A stretch of 64,000 bases of DNA, taken from positions 1 through 64,000 of the forward strand of contig DATLTC010000056.1 of assembly GCA_035533755.1 (NCBI GenBank), given 5' to 3'. Source of the DNA: Gemmatimonadaceae bacterium. GTDB lineage: Bacteria > Gemmatimonadota > Gemmatimonadetes > Gemmatimonadales > Gemmatimonadaceae. Shown here in pieces: positions 1 through 9,123 of the stretch. The notes beneath the pieces were generated by a model that saw only the letters and a program-made list of their open reading frames with translations, was not told the origin of the DNA and made no database searches. The translations under genes were made by a program, and so were the position numbers. Positions within the stretch are counted from its first letter, which is position 1, and each line of letters begins with the position of its first letter.

Positions 1-1
1 T

Positions 2-1867
2 CTCCCGTCGGAGTACCTGTATGAATACGTGCCCGGCTACAGCAAGCGCACGTTGCTTGGCGGGTACCTGGCGGCGGCGGACATCGGCGTGTGGAATCCC
101 AAGTTCAAGGTAGGCTACGAAGTGATGGCGCTGCTCCCGCCGGGCGTGGACGCGACGCCGATGGGCCGCGTGCGCGCGTTGCTGCCGGAAGGAAGCGACG
201 ATCTCATTCCGGCGGGCGACACCAACGCCGGTCAGGCGTTGCCGGCCTCGCGGTGGGTGGACCGCTACTGGAACAGCTCCGCCGAGAGCTTCTTCACCGC
301 GCTCCATGGTCTGTGGACCCACTGGCAGCAGTTCTTCGAACGCCGCATGCGGGTGGACATCCCCGATCCGTGGCTCCTCGACGCGGCGCGCGCCGGCATC
401 GTGCTCTCGCGTTGCAGCTATCGCGGGCTTGAGCCCACGTATCAGATCGGCGAGGGCGCCTACACGAAGATCCCCGAGCGCAGCCACGCCCTGTTCCCGG
501 TGGCGCATTACGAGTTCGTGTGGGCGCAGCAGCTCTGGAACCTCACCGCCGAGGTGGAGCCGTACGGCGAGCACTATCTGAATACATATATACTTGCGGA
601 CGGCAACTTCACGTACAACACGCAGGACCAGGTGGAGGCGCCGCTCAACGCGGGCATCTTCCTGGAGAATTCGGCGCGCGCGTACGACTACGGCCGCGAC
701 CTGGACGCGCTCGAGCGCAGGCTGCCGGTGCTGCGGCGCATGATCGGCTTCGTGGTGGACCGCTACCGGTATTCGGTGGCCACGTATCCGGAGCGTGATC
801 CTCGCCACGGGCTCATCTGGGGCTCGCCGGAGGCGGACCTGGGCGACCCCAAGGATGACACGCCCGCGTCGCACCCCTGGTTCTACCAGAATGCCGTGTG
901 GACATGGCGTGGGCTGTATGAGCATGGCCGCGTGCTGGAGATCGCGGCGGCGGACGCCAAGGCGCAGGGCAAGGGGCAACTGGCGCGCGATCTCGCCAAC
1001 GACGGCGCCGACGCGAGCGCGCTCGCCGCCGAGATGCGCGGCAAGATCGAGCGGTCACTGCGCTCGGCGCTCGACGCGCGCAACGAGCCGATGAAGCAGG
1101 CCGGGATCACGCCCTTCCATCCGTTCGACACGACGCGAAAGCCGGAGGACCTGTCGAGCTACGAGAATCACCGTTTCATGATGGACTGGTGGACCGCCGA
1201 CTGGGGCGACGCCGAGCTGGATGCCGGGCACTTCAGGCATCGGGCGCTGGCCGGCGAGCAACTCGTGGGCATGAACATCGACGGGCACTATCCGCGCACG
1301 TCCAACTTCATGGAGCATGGTACGCTGGCCGGCCGCATCCGCGAGGACGACTACCGTCCGTTCCTGCTGGCCCTGTACGGCAACCTGTGCTACGCCATGG
1401 ATTCCGGCAGTCGGTACGCGCCGGAGGACGCGCTGCTCCCAGGCAACTTTCCCGGCGAAGGGAGCCCGTACGCCTGGTCGGCGGTGATCAACAGCGAACT
1501 GCAGCCGACGATGGCGCTGCGGTGGCTGCTCTGCTGGGAGGAGCACGACCGCCCCGGCGCCACGCCGGCGGTGCACCTGCAGAAGGCGGCGCCCAAGCAC
1601 TGGTTCGCGGCCGGGAATCGGATTGTCGTGGAGCGGTGCCCCACGCGCTTTGGTGAGCTCGCGTGGGTGACCGAGCCGTCCGGAAGCGGATGGCGCGTGT
1701 CGATCGAGCTGCCGGAGCGATACGCGGCGGATCTCGTGGTGCACGTGCATCCGCCGGACGGCCGCGCGCTCACCCGGGCCACGATCGGTTCCGTGCGGAG
1801 CGATCGGGTGCTGCTGAGCGGCGCCGACCTGCGGGGCAAGCGGAGCGTCGTGATCGACATCGCGTGA
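2..1867 (+). CDS. glycoside hydrolase-like (alpha/alpha)6-barrel protein, 5' end outside window
   Basis: The frame is open from base 2, so the N-terminus lies outside the window; 621 residues are visible. The protein is rich in Trp and Tyr, with segments such as PVAHYEFVWAQQLWNLT, HYLNTYILADGNF and WWTADWGD that recall six-hairpin glycosidases. No signal peptide can be judged. A beta-rich C-terminal part (about the last 100 residues) resembles the sandwich domain often found behind such barrels. The substrate cannot be read from the sequence. It converges on the next gene with only 29 bases between the stops. The fold-level call is inference; the open frame and amino-acid composition clearly show a real gene. 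Confidence 0.6.
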   Translation, partial: LPSEYLYEYVPGYSKRTLLGGYLAAADIGVWNPKFKVGYEVMALLPPGVDATPMGRVRALLPEGSDDLIPAGDTNAGQALPASRWVDRYWNSSAESFFTALHGLWTHWQQFFERRMRVDIPDPWLLDAARAGIVLSRCSYRGLEPTYQIGEGAYTKIPERSHALFPVAHYEFVWAQQLWNLTAEVEPYGEHYLNTYILADGNFTYNTQDQVEAPLNAGIFLENSARAYDYGRDLDALERRLPVLRRMIGFVVDRYRYSVATYPERDPRHGLIWGSPEADLGDPKDDTPASHPWFYQNAVWTWRGLYEHGRVLEIAAADAKAQGKGQLARDLANDGADASALAAEMRGKIERSLRSALDARNEPMKQAGITPFHPFDTTRKPEDLSSYENHRFMMDWWTADWGDAELDAGHFRHRALAGEQLVGMNIDGHYPRTSNFMEHGTLAGRIREDDYRPFLLALYGNLCYAMDSGSRYAPEDALLPGNFPGEGSPYAWSAVINSELQPTMALRWLLCWEEHDRPGATPAVHLQKAAPKHWFAAGNRIVVERCPTRFGELAWVTEPSGSGWRVSIELPERYAADLVVHVHPPDGRALTRATIGSVRSDRVLLSGADLRGKRSVVIDIA

Positions 1868-1896
1868 CGTTATGCCTGGCGGTCGGGAGGTTGGCC

Positions 1897-2925
1897 TCAG
1901 CAGGTCTGGCCGGTGCGCGCGCTCGCGATGGCCGTCTGTACGCCCGCGTCGGCGCTGATCAGGTCTGGTTGGTAGATCTCGAAATAGCGTGCGCCCGCGT
2001 TCCAGCCGCGACACACCGCGTCGGTCAGGGTCCCCTGCATGCGATTGGTGGGGTCGTTCGTGTACGACCAGATCGTCTGTAGGCCGATGGCGGTCTGTCC
2101 CGGCAGGGAGCCGGCCTGCTGGAGCCGCTGGCTGCCCAGCGCGGTGAGATCCGCGGCGAAGACGGCAGCGTTGCTCGTGAGCGACAGCGCGTAGCGCATC
2201 ACGTCGGCGTAGAACGCCTGGCCATCGTTGCCGTCGCCGAGGCAGATGAATCCGAGCGGCGCCGACACGAACAGGCGAATGCCCGGGAAGGCACTCGCAT
2301 ACGCGCTGATCGTGGTGTCCCAGGCCGCGAGATACTGGCTGCGATTGTAGGTGATGCCGCCGGTGAGTTGACCGTTCTGGCAGCCGACGATCGTCATCTC
2401 GGGCGCCGGCACCGGGTCGGACAGCGACTCGAGCAGGTCCACGTTGCCGGTGGCCTGAACGTGCGCGCCCAGGGCGGTCACGAAGGCGCGGTAGCGCGAG
2501 ACGTAGACCGCATCCCACGGCACGGGGGCGGTCTGTGATCCGTGTGGGTCGGTGTAGGTATAGGTCGCCACGCCCAGCGGCCCCAGCCATCCCGGCAATC
2601 CCAGGGCGTTCGGGTCGACGTGGAGCGTGAGCTTCTTGTTGCTCCGTCGGACGACGGCGAACGCCGAATCCAACGCTGCCCAGTTGTACGAGCCGGCCGT
2701 GGGCTCGAGGTTGCTCCACAAGACCCGGAATGCGACGCCGTCCACGTTAGGCAGCGACGCATACGTCTGCAAGGTGGTCGCAGATGCGCCAGGGTCCATG
2801 AGAGCGAAGACCTTGCCGGATGTGATCCGCGCAGCCGGCATCGTGGTGCCGCGGCACGCGGCGAGAGTGGCGAGCGCCAGTGTGAGTATGCGCGCCGCAG
2901 GTCGTTGGAACTCGGGCATCGGCAT
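1897..2925 (-). CDS. secreted TIM-barrel lipoprotein, GH42/GH5-like
   Basis: This encodes 342 residues. The N-terminus carries a lipoprotein signal (hydrophobic stretch ending LATLAAC), so the mature protein is probably membrane-anchored on the outer face. After it comes a (beta/alpha)8-like pattern: NVDGVAFRVLWSNLEP and NKKLTLHVDPN resemble the first strands of GH42/GH5 beta-glycanases. There is an Asp/Glu-rich stretch (DPVPAPEMTIVG) about halfway where a catalytic acid could sit, but I cannot assign the two catalytic Glu residues. I chose the ATG at 2925 because it precedes the signal peptide directly; 2919 is the alternative, and the frame upstream has no signal-like features. The gene is divergent from the surface lipoprotein gene at 3289. 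Confidence 0.6.
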   Translation of the reverse strand: MPMPEFQRPAARILTLALATLAACRGTTMPAARITSGKVFALMDPGASATTLQTYASLPNVDGVAFRVLWSNLEPTAGSYNWAALDSAFAVVRRSNKKLTLHVDPNALGLPGWLGPLGVATYTYTDPHGSQTAPVPWDAVYVSRYRAFVTALGAHVQATGNVDLLESLSDPVPAPEMTIVGCQNGQLTGGITYNRSQYLAAWDTTISAYASAFPGIRLFVSAPLGFICLGDGNDGQAFYADVMRYALSLTSNAAVFAADLTALGSQRLQQAGSLPGQTAIGLQTIWSYTNDPTNRMQGTLTDAVCRGWNAGARYFEIYQPDLISADAGVQTAIASARTGQTC

Positions 2926-2999
2926 TGGAGGGAGGGGGGAACCAGCCGGACTCGTACTGCGCGACCACAGAATCCGCGGCGCGTCGCGCCGGTTCCCGC

Positions 3000-3031
3000 C
3001 GCTCGCAGCGCGCCACCACGCGCTCGCAGCG
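3000..3031. repeat. 11-bp direct repeat with 21-bp period
   Basis: CGCTCGCAGCG occurs at 3000-3010 and again at 3021-3031. A period of 21 bp is two helical turns, so the copies lie on the same face of the DNA. It could be a tandem regulator site between the two divergent lipoprotein genes. Confidence 0.45.
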
Positions 3032-3066
3032 ACACGCCCGTTGCGGGAATCCGCGATGGGCGTGTC
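3031..3066. promoter_or_regulatory. 9-bp inverted repeat, possible operator or hairpin
   Basis: GACACGCCC at 3031-3039 is the exact reverse complement of GGGCGTGTC at 3058-3066, with 18 bases between. It starts at the last base of the second direct-repeat copy. It lies between divergent genes, so an operator is more likely than a terminator. Confidence 0.35.
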
Positions 3067-3288
3067 AGCATTCCCCCGCCGTCGTCGCGGCGATTCGCAC
3101 CCCCGTATCGCTGTGCCGAAAATGGAAGGGGGCGTTCTCCCCTTGTCGTGCGCCCGGTGCTTACGGGCAACGCCGCACCTTTTGACCCCCTTTCCACGAA
3201 TCGACGTGGCTGCCGAACCCAGCGACTCTTCAATCATTCCATGAAGATGAGTTGGTGTGCTACGAGTACCACACGAGAGGGAGGAGTT

Positions 3289-5724
3289 ATGAAGAACCTT
3301 CGCATCATGATCGTCGCGGCTGTCGCCGTCGGGTTGTGGGCGGTGGCGTGCCGCGACAATCCCGCGACGCCGCAGCACGTGCATACGACGGCGCTGGTGG
3401 CATTGAACCAGTCAGCGGTGACGCTGAAGGCCGGCGAGCACGTGAGTCTCACCGCGCAGACGAAGTGCAGTTGCGGGGAGACGACCTCATCCGTCGTGAC
3501 GTGGGCGTCGAACGACGCGTCCATCGCGACGGTGAGTCCGACGGGCGACGTGGTCGCGGTGGCCTTCGGTACCGCGACGATCACGGCGACTGCCGATGGC
3601 AAGAGCGCGGCCGCGACGGTGACGGTGCAGCCTTCGGGCACCGTGGTCGGGGCCCTGGGCGGCAGCGTGATATCCGCGGATGGCGGGCTCATCCTGGATG
3701 TGCCGGCGGGCGCTCTCGCAACGCCGATCGACATCACGATCACACGGGTGGACGACGTTCTGTTCGGCGGGGACCCGCAGTATCTGGCGGGCTCGGGCTA
3801 CCAGATCAGTCCGGCCGGGGTGACGCTGCAAACGGCGGCCCAGTTGCGCATTCGCTATGACTCGACGCATCTCCCCACCGGCGTGTTCCAGGAGCAGTTG
3901 CGCATTCGCGAGCGCGATCGGCTGCAGAACCAGTGGAGGGACTGCGATCAGCAGGGCCTCCAGGCGCAACATGTCGTGGCGTCGACCAACCGGTTCGGCA
4001 CGTTCGGCATCGTGGTACAGTTGCCCGCCGGCAAGCTGGTGGGTGCGCTGGGCGGCACGGTCGTCTCGGCGGACGGTAACGCGGAGCTGGTGATCCCTGC
4101 GGGCGCGTTGGACACCTTGACGGATATCGTCATCACGAAGGTCGCCGATTCCGCATTCGTCGGCGATCAGACGTACGTGAGCGGCACCGCGTACAAGGTC
4201 GAGCCGGCGGGTCAGCAGCTGAACAAGTCGGCGACGATGAATATCAAGTACGACCCGGCCAACGTGCCGAGCGGAATGGATACGACGCGGTTGCGCATCC
4301 AGCAGCGCGATCGGATCCAGGATCGCTGGCTGGACTGCGACAAGACGGGGATCCGGCTGCATACGGTCGGCGCAACGGTTGGCAGCTTCGGTACGTTCGG
4401 TGTGACCGGTGCCTCCTCCGGCGGCAATGGCGGTGGCGGCTCGTCGGCGAGCGTGGCGAGCGTCACGATCAGCCCGTCGAACATCGCTCTCGAGGTGGGC
4501 GACGTGATCCAGTTGACCGCGACCGTCCTCGACAGCGCGGGCAACACGCTGTCGAGGACGGTGACCTGGTCGACGGACAACAGCGCCGTTGCCACGGTCA
4601 CCGAGACGGGTCTGGTGACCGCCCTGGCCAGCGGATGGACGTTGGTGAGCGCGAGCGCCGGCGGCAGGCAGGGCGCTGGATCGTTGAGCGTGACGAATAA
4701 AGTGGCGACGATCAGCATCACCGGCAGCAGCAGCATCAACGTCGCCGGAACGTCCCAGCTCGTCGCGACGGCCTATACCGCCACGGGCATCGTCGTCTCG
4801 GTGACGTTCACGTGGGCGAGCAGCAACACCGCAGTGGCGACCGTCAGTTCCACCGGCCTCGTGACCGGCGTGGCGGAAGGGACCGCGAACATCACGGCCA
4901 TCGCCAAGGGCGTGACCGGTACGCTTCCGGTGACGGTCGCCACCACCGGTGGTGGCGGCGGCGGCGGTGGCGGGGCGGAAACGATCGGGAACAACCTGTC
5001 GTGGCCGGTGGTCTTTGCCGAAGGCACGGGCGTGACGGGGTTGGCGGTTGCCACGGATCCGGGCGTGCGGCCGACGACGGCGGAAGCGGCGGCGCTGGCT
5101 GAACTCGCGGCCATCCCCGCGTCCAGCCCGTCGGCGGCATTCTGGTGGACCGGAAACGCCGCGGATGCGACGACCTATTATCTCCAGGGCACGACGAACA
5201 CCTGGCGGCCGCGGATCATCGACGGCACGGGCCAGCCCAAGTACGATGCGTCGGCCTACTGGGGCGATAACCTCTCCGGCAGTGCCAGCCTGAAAGCGGG
5301 CCACCCGATCCGGCTCGAGGTTGCGCTCTCGGCCACGGGCGTGGGCACGCTGCAGGGCTACAATATGCCGTACGTGGTCAATGCCTCGTCGCCGGACGAG
5401 ATCCAGGGCACCGATGGTACGTTGGGTGACTTCGTACCGCTCCTGTACACGGTTGGCCCCACACTGACGATCGAGCAACTCAGTGGGCCGGGGGGCAGCG
5501 TGGTCGCCACGCTGTCGAGTGGCGCCATGGGCTCCGAGGTGAACGTGGCCGGCCGTCTCGTGTACGGCGGACAGTTCAATCCGACCGTGGCCGGCACCTA
5601 CCGGTTGCGCTTCATCCTCGCGGGCGGCAGCAATGCCGCGATCACGGCCGTCGGCAATGCCACCGGCACGGCAACGGTGGTGAGCTCGACGGAGACGGCG
5701 ATCGAGGTCCACGTGGTGCCGTAG
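3289..5724 (+). CDS. surface lipoprotein with Big_2 and ZU5-like domains
   Basis: This encodes 811 residues. The signal peptide ends in a lipobox (WAVAC, Cys 21). Visible modules in order are a Big_2-like Ig domain (about 31-113), two consecutive ZU5-like repeats (about 118-247 and 250-372, each opening with GALGG and SADG and containing PAGAL), a Gly/Ser linker near 375, two further Big_2 domains (about 385-550), a run of nine Gly at 554-562 and a C-terminal domain of about 250 residues I do not recognise. It is probably an outer-surface structural or adhesion protein. The start at 3289 has the RBS AGGGAGGAG and is the only start leading into a signal peptide; the longer open frame upstream is non-coding. 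Confidence 0.8.
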   Translation: MKNLRIMIVAAVAVGLWAVACRDNPATPQHVHTTALVALNQSAVTLKAGEHVSLTAQTKCSCGETTSSVVTWASNDASIATVSPTGDVVAVAFGTATITATADGKSAAATVTVQPSGTVVGALGGSVISADGGLILDVPAGALATPIDITITRVDDVLFGGDPQYLAGSGYQISPAGVTLQTAAQLRIRYDSTHLPTGVFQEQLRIRERDRLQNQWRDCDQQGLQAQHVVASTNRFGTFGIVVQLPAGKLVGALGGTVVSADGNAELVIPAGALDTLTDIVITKVADSAFVGDQTYVSGTAYKVEPAGQQLNKSATMNIKYDPANVPSGMDTTRLRIQQRDRIQDRWLDCDKTGIRLHTVGATVGSFGTFGVTGASSGGNGGGGSSASVASVTISPSNIALEVGDVIQLTATVLDSAGNTLSRTVTWSTDNSAVATVTETGLVTALASGWTLVSASAGGRQGAGSLSVTNKVATISITGSSSINVAGTSQLVATAYTATGIVVSVTFTWASSNTAVATVSSTGLVTGVAEGTANITAIAKGVTGTLPVTVATTGGGGGGGGGAETIGNNLSWPVVFAEGTGVTGLAVATDPGVRPTTAEAAALAELAAIPASSPSAAFWWTGNAADATTYYLQGTTNTWRPRIIDGTGQPKYDASAYWGDNLSGSASLKAGHPIRLEVALSATGVGTLQGYNMPYVVNASSPDEIQGTDGTLGDFVPLLYTVGPTLTIEQLSGPGGSVVATLSSGAMGSEVNVAGRLVYGGQFNPTVAGTYRLRFILAGGSNAAITAVGNATGTATVVSSTETAIEVHVVP

Positions 5725-5750
5725 CATAGGGCGCTCGCGCTACTCGATCA

Positions 5751-5790
5751 GACTGCCGGTCCGGGACGACGTGGTCCCGGACCGGCAGTC
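5751..5790. terminator. perfect 17-bp stem, bidirectional terminator
   Basis: The bases at 5751-5767 pair perfectly with 5774-5790 around a 6-base loop (GACGTG). The arms are GACTGCCGGTCCGGGAC and its complement. It lies between the convergent stops at 5724 and 5828. There is no strong T-run, so termination may rely on the very stable stem. Confidence 0.75.
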
Positions 5791-5796
5791 GCGTCT

Positions 5797-5825
5797 CCCC
5801 CCCGGCGCTCGCGACGCCTGGGGGG
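5797..5825. terminator. second G/C hairpin of the same termination region
   Basis: A C-run plus GGCG at 5798-5807 pairs with CGCC at 5815-5818 and a G-run at 5820-5825, with one bulged T. It directly follows the stop of the minus-strand peptidase gene and probably ends that transcript. Confidence 0.5.
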
Positions 5826-5827
5826 CA

Positions 5828-7327
5828 CTACTTCATGGTCACGATGGCCCGCATCGCGGTCATGGCATCGAAGAAGTTGCCGAGCCGCAGGTTCTCGTTG
5901 GGCGCGTGCTGGTCGTCGTCGAAGTTGACCACCGGCATGCCCACCGTGGCCGCGCCCAGATTATCAGAGAACAAATAGAATGGCGTGGAGCCGCCCAGCG
6001 ACGGCAGCCGCGCCGGCGTGGTGTGGGTGGCGGCGGCCACCGCCGCCACGGCCTGCCGCGCGATCGGACTGGTGAGCGGCGTGCGGCCGGCCGGATAGCC
6101 GCCCATCCGCGTGAGTTTGGCGAGCAGCGGATACGTGGTCCGCTCGCGGTCGGTGGGCGCGTTGCCGCTCACCAGATGAAAGCCCTGCGCCTGGATGTGG
6201 GCCGCGAGTCGCGCGAATTGCGCGTCGGGCGTGACGTTCTTCACGAACCGGAGATCGAGCCGCGCCACGGCCTGCGCCGGGATCACGGTGCGGCCCTGGC
6301 CGGCCACCGTGCCGGCGCCCAGCCCCGACACGTTGAGCGTGGGCAGGTTGTCCAGCGCGTCGAGACGCTGGCCGGGGAATTCGGAGCGCGCGAATCCGAA
6401 CCGGTGCATGAGCGTGGAGTCGCCGTCGGGAATCTCGGCGATCGCCTGCTGCTCGTCCGGCGTGAGCGGCACGACGTCGCGGTAGAACCCGGCGATGGTC
6501 ACGCGTCCGGTGCTGTCCTTCATCGACGAGAGGAGCCGCGCCAGCTCGAACGCGGGGTTCGGCGCCCAGTTCCCATAGTTGCCGCTGTGCAGGTCGTGCC
6601 GCGCGCCGAATACGGTCAACTCGGCGCTCATGATGCCGCGGGCGCCGAACACGAACGTCGGACGGCCGCTGGGGTGCTGCGGGCCGTCCACGAGGATGAC
6701 CAGATCGCTGCGGATCTGGGCGGCGTGCTCGGTGACGACCGTGGCCAATGAGGGCGAGCCTGCCTCCTCGTCGCCTTCCATGAGTACGCGGATGGTGGAC
6801 GTGATCGGCTGGCCGGCCGCCCGGGCCTGGTCCACGGCGGAGAGGAAGGCGACGATCGGTCCCTTGTCGTCGGCCGACGACCGGGCATACAGCCGCCAGT
6901 CGGGATCGATGGGTCCGCGGGACGGCAGGCTGACCACGCGGCCGCCGTTCTCGAGCGGCTTGTCGCGGTAGATCGGTTGGAACGGACCCGAGTCCTTCCA
7001 CTCCGACGGCGTGACCGGCTGGCCGTCATAATGGAAGTAGAACGTGAGCGTGCGCGCCGGCTTCGATCCGGCCGGCACGAGCTCGCCGAGGAGCACCGGC
7101 GAGCCCGGGGTCTCGACCACCGTCATGCGGAAGCCGCGCTGCTCGAACATCGCTTTGAGCCGCTCGGCGTTGCGCGCGATGTCCGGCTTGTCGGAGGCCA
7201 CGTTGGGAATGGACAGGAACGAGGCCAGTTCGGCCAGTTCCGATCGCTGCGTGGGCGGCTGCTGCGCGCCGGCCGGAGCCAGTGCGGTGCCGATCATGAG
7301 AGCGAAAGCGGCGGTCTGCTTGAGCAT
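5828..7327 (-). CDS. secreted M20-family metallopeptidase
   Basis: This encodes 499 residues with an N-terminal signal peptide ending near APAGAQQ, so it is exported. M20 zinc-peptidase motifs are visible in order: the first metal His and Asp in FYFHYDGQPV, the bridging Asp in SADDKGP, the catalytic Glu pair in MEGDEEAGSP, and a C-terminal metal His in DDQHAPNENLR. The dimerisation (lid) domain lies between, around GARHDLHSG. It probably hydrolyses dipeptides or N-acylated amino acids in the periplasm. I chose the start at 7327 because it opens the signal peptide; an upstream frame extension is rich in Pro and Arg and looks non-coding. Confidence 0.85.
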   Translation of the reverse strand: MLKQTAAFALMIGTALAPAGAQQPPTQRSELAELASFLSIPNVASDKPDIARNAERLKAMFEQRGFRMTVVETPGSPVLLGELVPAGSKPARTLTFYFHYDGQPVTPSEWKDSGPFQPIYRDKPLENGGRVVSLPSRGPIDPDWRLYARSSADDKGPIVAFLSAVDQARAAGQPITSTIRVLMEGDEEAGSPSLATVVTEHAAQIRSDLVILVDGPQHPSGRPTFVFGARGIMSAELTVFGARHDLHSGNYGNWAPNPAFELARLLSSMKDSTGRVTIAGFYRDVVPLTPDEQQAIAEIPDGDSTLMHRFGFARSEFPGQRLDALDNLPTLNVSGLGAGTVAGQGRTVIPAQAVARLDLRFVKNVTPDAQFARLAAHIQAQGFHLVSGNAPTDRERTTYPLLAKLTRMGGYPAGRTPLTSPIARQAVAAVAAATHTTPARLPSLGGSTPFYLFSDNLGAATVGMPVVNFDDDQHAPNENLRLGNFFDAMTAMRAIVTMK

Positions 7328-7425
7328 GGAGACCTCGGATTCCGGTTCGGTAGCGGGCGGGGAAGTATGCGGCCACCGGGGCGTCGTGCGCCAGACCGCC
7401 GGGCAGACTGTCGAATGCCCGGGCG

Positions 7426-7710
7426 TCAGCCCGCGCGCCAGAACCACACCGACCAGTCGTCGTCGTCGTGTGCTTCCATGTGATACACGAATCCACGCTC
7501 GGACAGCATCCCGATGAGCGGCACGGGCGCGAGCGTGGCTCGCAGGTGGAGCACGTCGGTGTTCGGCAACGCATCGACGGCGGCCATGATCTTCGAGAGC
7601 GGCTCGCGTCCCGATCGCAGGTCCTCGCGCACGTCCACCTCCGTCACCGGTGCGTTGGCCGGAAACTCGACGTACTCCCCGTTCGGCGTGACGGCGTATA
7701 TGCGACTCAT
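7426..7710 (-). CDS. DUF2249-domain protein
   Basis: This encodes 94 residues. The sequence has the DUF2249/TusA-like pattern: an acidic strand (VTEVDVREDLRSGREP), then DVLHLRATLAPVPLIGMLSERGFVYHMEA and a Trp-rich end (DDDDWSVWFWRAG). DUF2249 proteins occur next to nitric-oxide and denitrification genes and Fe-S repair genes, which fits this cluster; their exact reaction is not established. The start overlaps the stop of the upstream membrane-protein gene by four bases, so the two are translated together. Confidence 0.75.
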   Translation of the reverse strand: MSRIYAVTPNGEYVEFPANAPVTEVDVREDLRSGREPLSKIMAAVDALPNTDVLHLRATLAPVPLIGMLSERGFVYHMEAHDDDDWSVWFWRAG

Positions 7711-9041
7711 GGCAGCTGGGGCGACGATCCGGACACGGCGGGGGCTCCCCAGCGCATGCGCAGGATCTGGTAGACGAACAGGAGCGCGCCGAGCAGGAAG
7801 AGCAGGGCGCCGGCGCGCGCCACCACCGGCGCGGAGGCCGCGATCCCGGCCAGCAGGACCACCACGCCCGCTACATATAGTATCAGCTGCCATCGCGCGA
7901 GCGGTGCGGAGTAGAGATCGGTCACCTTGGGCATCCGGCCGCGGTTCAGACGGCCGCCGAACCGCACCCGCCACGTGAGGGCGGGCACGATTTCATACAG
8001 AATACCGGTGACGAAGGGCACCAGCCCGCCGAGGAGACCGGTGACCACATACGCCGTGGCGAGGCGGGTGTAAGTGTCGCCGCGCGCGAGCAGCACGGGA
8101 CCCAGCACGGCGGCGGCAGCCAGGAACACCAGGCCCGCGCGCGCGAAGCGCATTCCCACATTCAGGGATGGCCGCGTGCGCACGCGGTAGAACGTGAACG
8201 CCTGCCACTCGAACGCTCCGACGCCGGAGACGAGCAGCGCCGCGCCGGCCCACGTGGCCACCGGCCACTCGCCAACCAGGCCCAGCGCGAGCGTCGGGAC
8301 GCCCGACATGAGCAGGATGAGCGCCCGCCGGCTCCCGCGCCGATCGGCGCCGTGCGCGACCAGGAACATGGGTAGCGTGCGGTGCGCCACGCCGACGATC
8401 ATGATCAGCACCCAGCCGACGAGCGCCACGTGCAGGTGCGCCGTGAGCACGCGAACGCGCGCGGCGGCGATGAATCCGCTGTGGAGGTTGTGGGCCAGCA
8501 CGAGGCCGAACGCCAGGGTGGAGGTGAGAAACGCCGTGGCGACGACCATCGCGGCCCAGGTGACGTCGCGCGTGCGGCCGCGAGCGAGCGTTGCGGCCAC
8601 ATTGCTCACGGCCAACAGCGTGCCGGAGGCCACGAGCACCACGCCGGTCACCAGGAAGGGCGTCGCACCGGCCGCCACCCCATAGGCGAACACGCCGATG
8701 CCCGGCGCGAGCGCCCAGAACGCCGCGTGAGCCAGGCGCACCGAATAGATGGGGGCGCCCAGGGCCATGGGCAGCAGCTGATTCAGCGCGCCGAAGATCG
8801 TGAGCGTGAGCCAGCCGAGGGTGAACAGGTGCGTGACGCCCGCTACGTGAGGGGCCAGATACATGCCGGTGGCGAGGTCGGGCGCCACCCAGACGAGTCC
8901 GACGGCGCCGGCAAGGAGGTACAGGACGGCGGCGGCAATATGTTCGCCCACGAGGCGTGCCGACGCGCCAGGGGGAGCGGCCGGCGCAGTCTCCGCCGTC
9001 AACTCGCGTGGTGCGGTGCTGCGCGGCGCGCCGACTTGCAT
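7707..9041 (-). CDS. NnrS-like / heme-copper-type polytopic membrane protein
   Basis: This encodes 444 residues with about 12 predicted membrane helices. Conserved-looking His residues lie in helices: HVAGVTHLFTLGW, HNLHSGF and LTAHLHVALVGW followed by AHRTLPMF. This layout resembles NnrS and heme-copper oxidase subunit I relatives that accompany nitrite and NO metabolism. A role in NO tolerance is inferred from the neighbours. The start at 9041 follows a soluble Ala/Pro-rich leader of about 35 residues. A Crp/Fnr-type dyad lies 61-74 bases upstream. It is the first gene of a two-gene unit with the DUF2249 gene. Confidence 0.65.
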   Translation of the reverse strand: MQVGAPRSTAPRELTAETAPAAPPGASARLVGEHIAAAVLYLLAGAVGLVWVAPDLATGMYLAPHVAGVTHLFTLGWLTLTIFGALNQLLPMALGAPIYSVRLAHAAFWALAPGIGVFAYGVAAGATPFLVTGVVLVASGTLLAVSNVAATLARGRTRDVTWAAMVVATAFLTSTLAFGLVLAHNLHSGFIAAARVRVLTAHLHVALVGWVLIMIVGVAHRTLPMFLVAHGADRRGSRRALILLMSGVPTLALGLVGEWPVATWAGAALLVSGVGAFEWQAFTFYRVRTRPSLNVGMRFARAGLVFLAAAAVLGPVLLARGDTYTRLATAYVVTGLLGGLVPFVTGILYEIVPALTWRVRFGGRLNRGRMPKVTDLYSAPLARWQLILYVAGVVVLLAGIAASAPVVARAGALLFLLGALLFVYQILRMRWGAPAVSGSSPQLP

Positions 9042-9101
9042 AGGTCGTCCAGTCCCGGGTTCAGTCCGGACGAATGATGGACACGCCGGCGGCCGCCGGG
9101 C

Positions 9102-9115
9102 GTGACGGTTGTCGC
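9102..9115 (-). promoter_or_regulatory. Crp/Fnr-type dyad upstream of the NnrS-like gene
   Basis: Read on the minus strand the site is GCGACAACCGTCAC. It has the Crp/Fnr half-site order with a 4-base spacer, matches the dyad at 9892-9905 in 13 of 14 bases and shares the following GC as well. It sits 61-74 bases upstream of the start codon at 9041, a usual position for activation. Confidence 0.6.
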
Positions 9116-9123
9116 AAAGCCGG

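Larger units (their letters stand above)
2926..3288. other. 363-base divergent intergenic region
   Basis: This stretch separates two divergent lipoprotein genes and should hold both promoters. It contains an 11-base direct repeat and a 9-base dyad (listed separately). A clear ribosome binding site, AGGGAGGAG, sits at 3278-3286 before the + strand gene. I see no convincing -35/-10 pair and no coding sequence with plausible codon use. Confidence 0.6.

Noticed and set aside
1055-2719. 554-codon open frame on the minus strand
   Set aside because: It spans two convergent genes in wrong frames and shows no domain.
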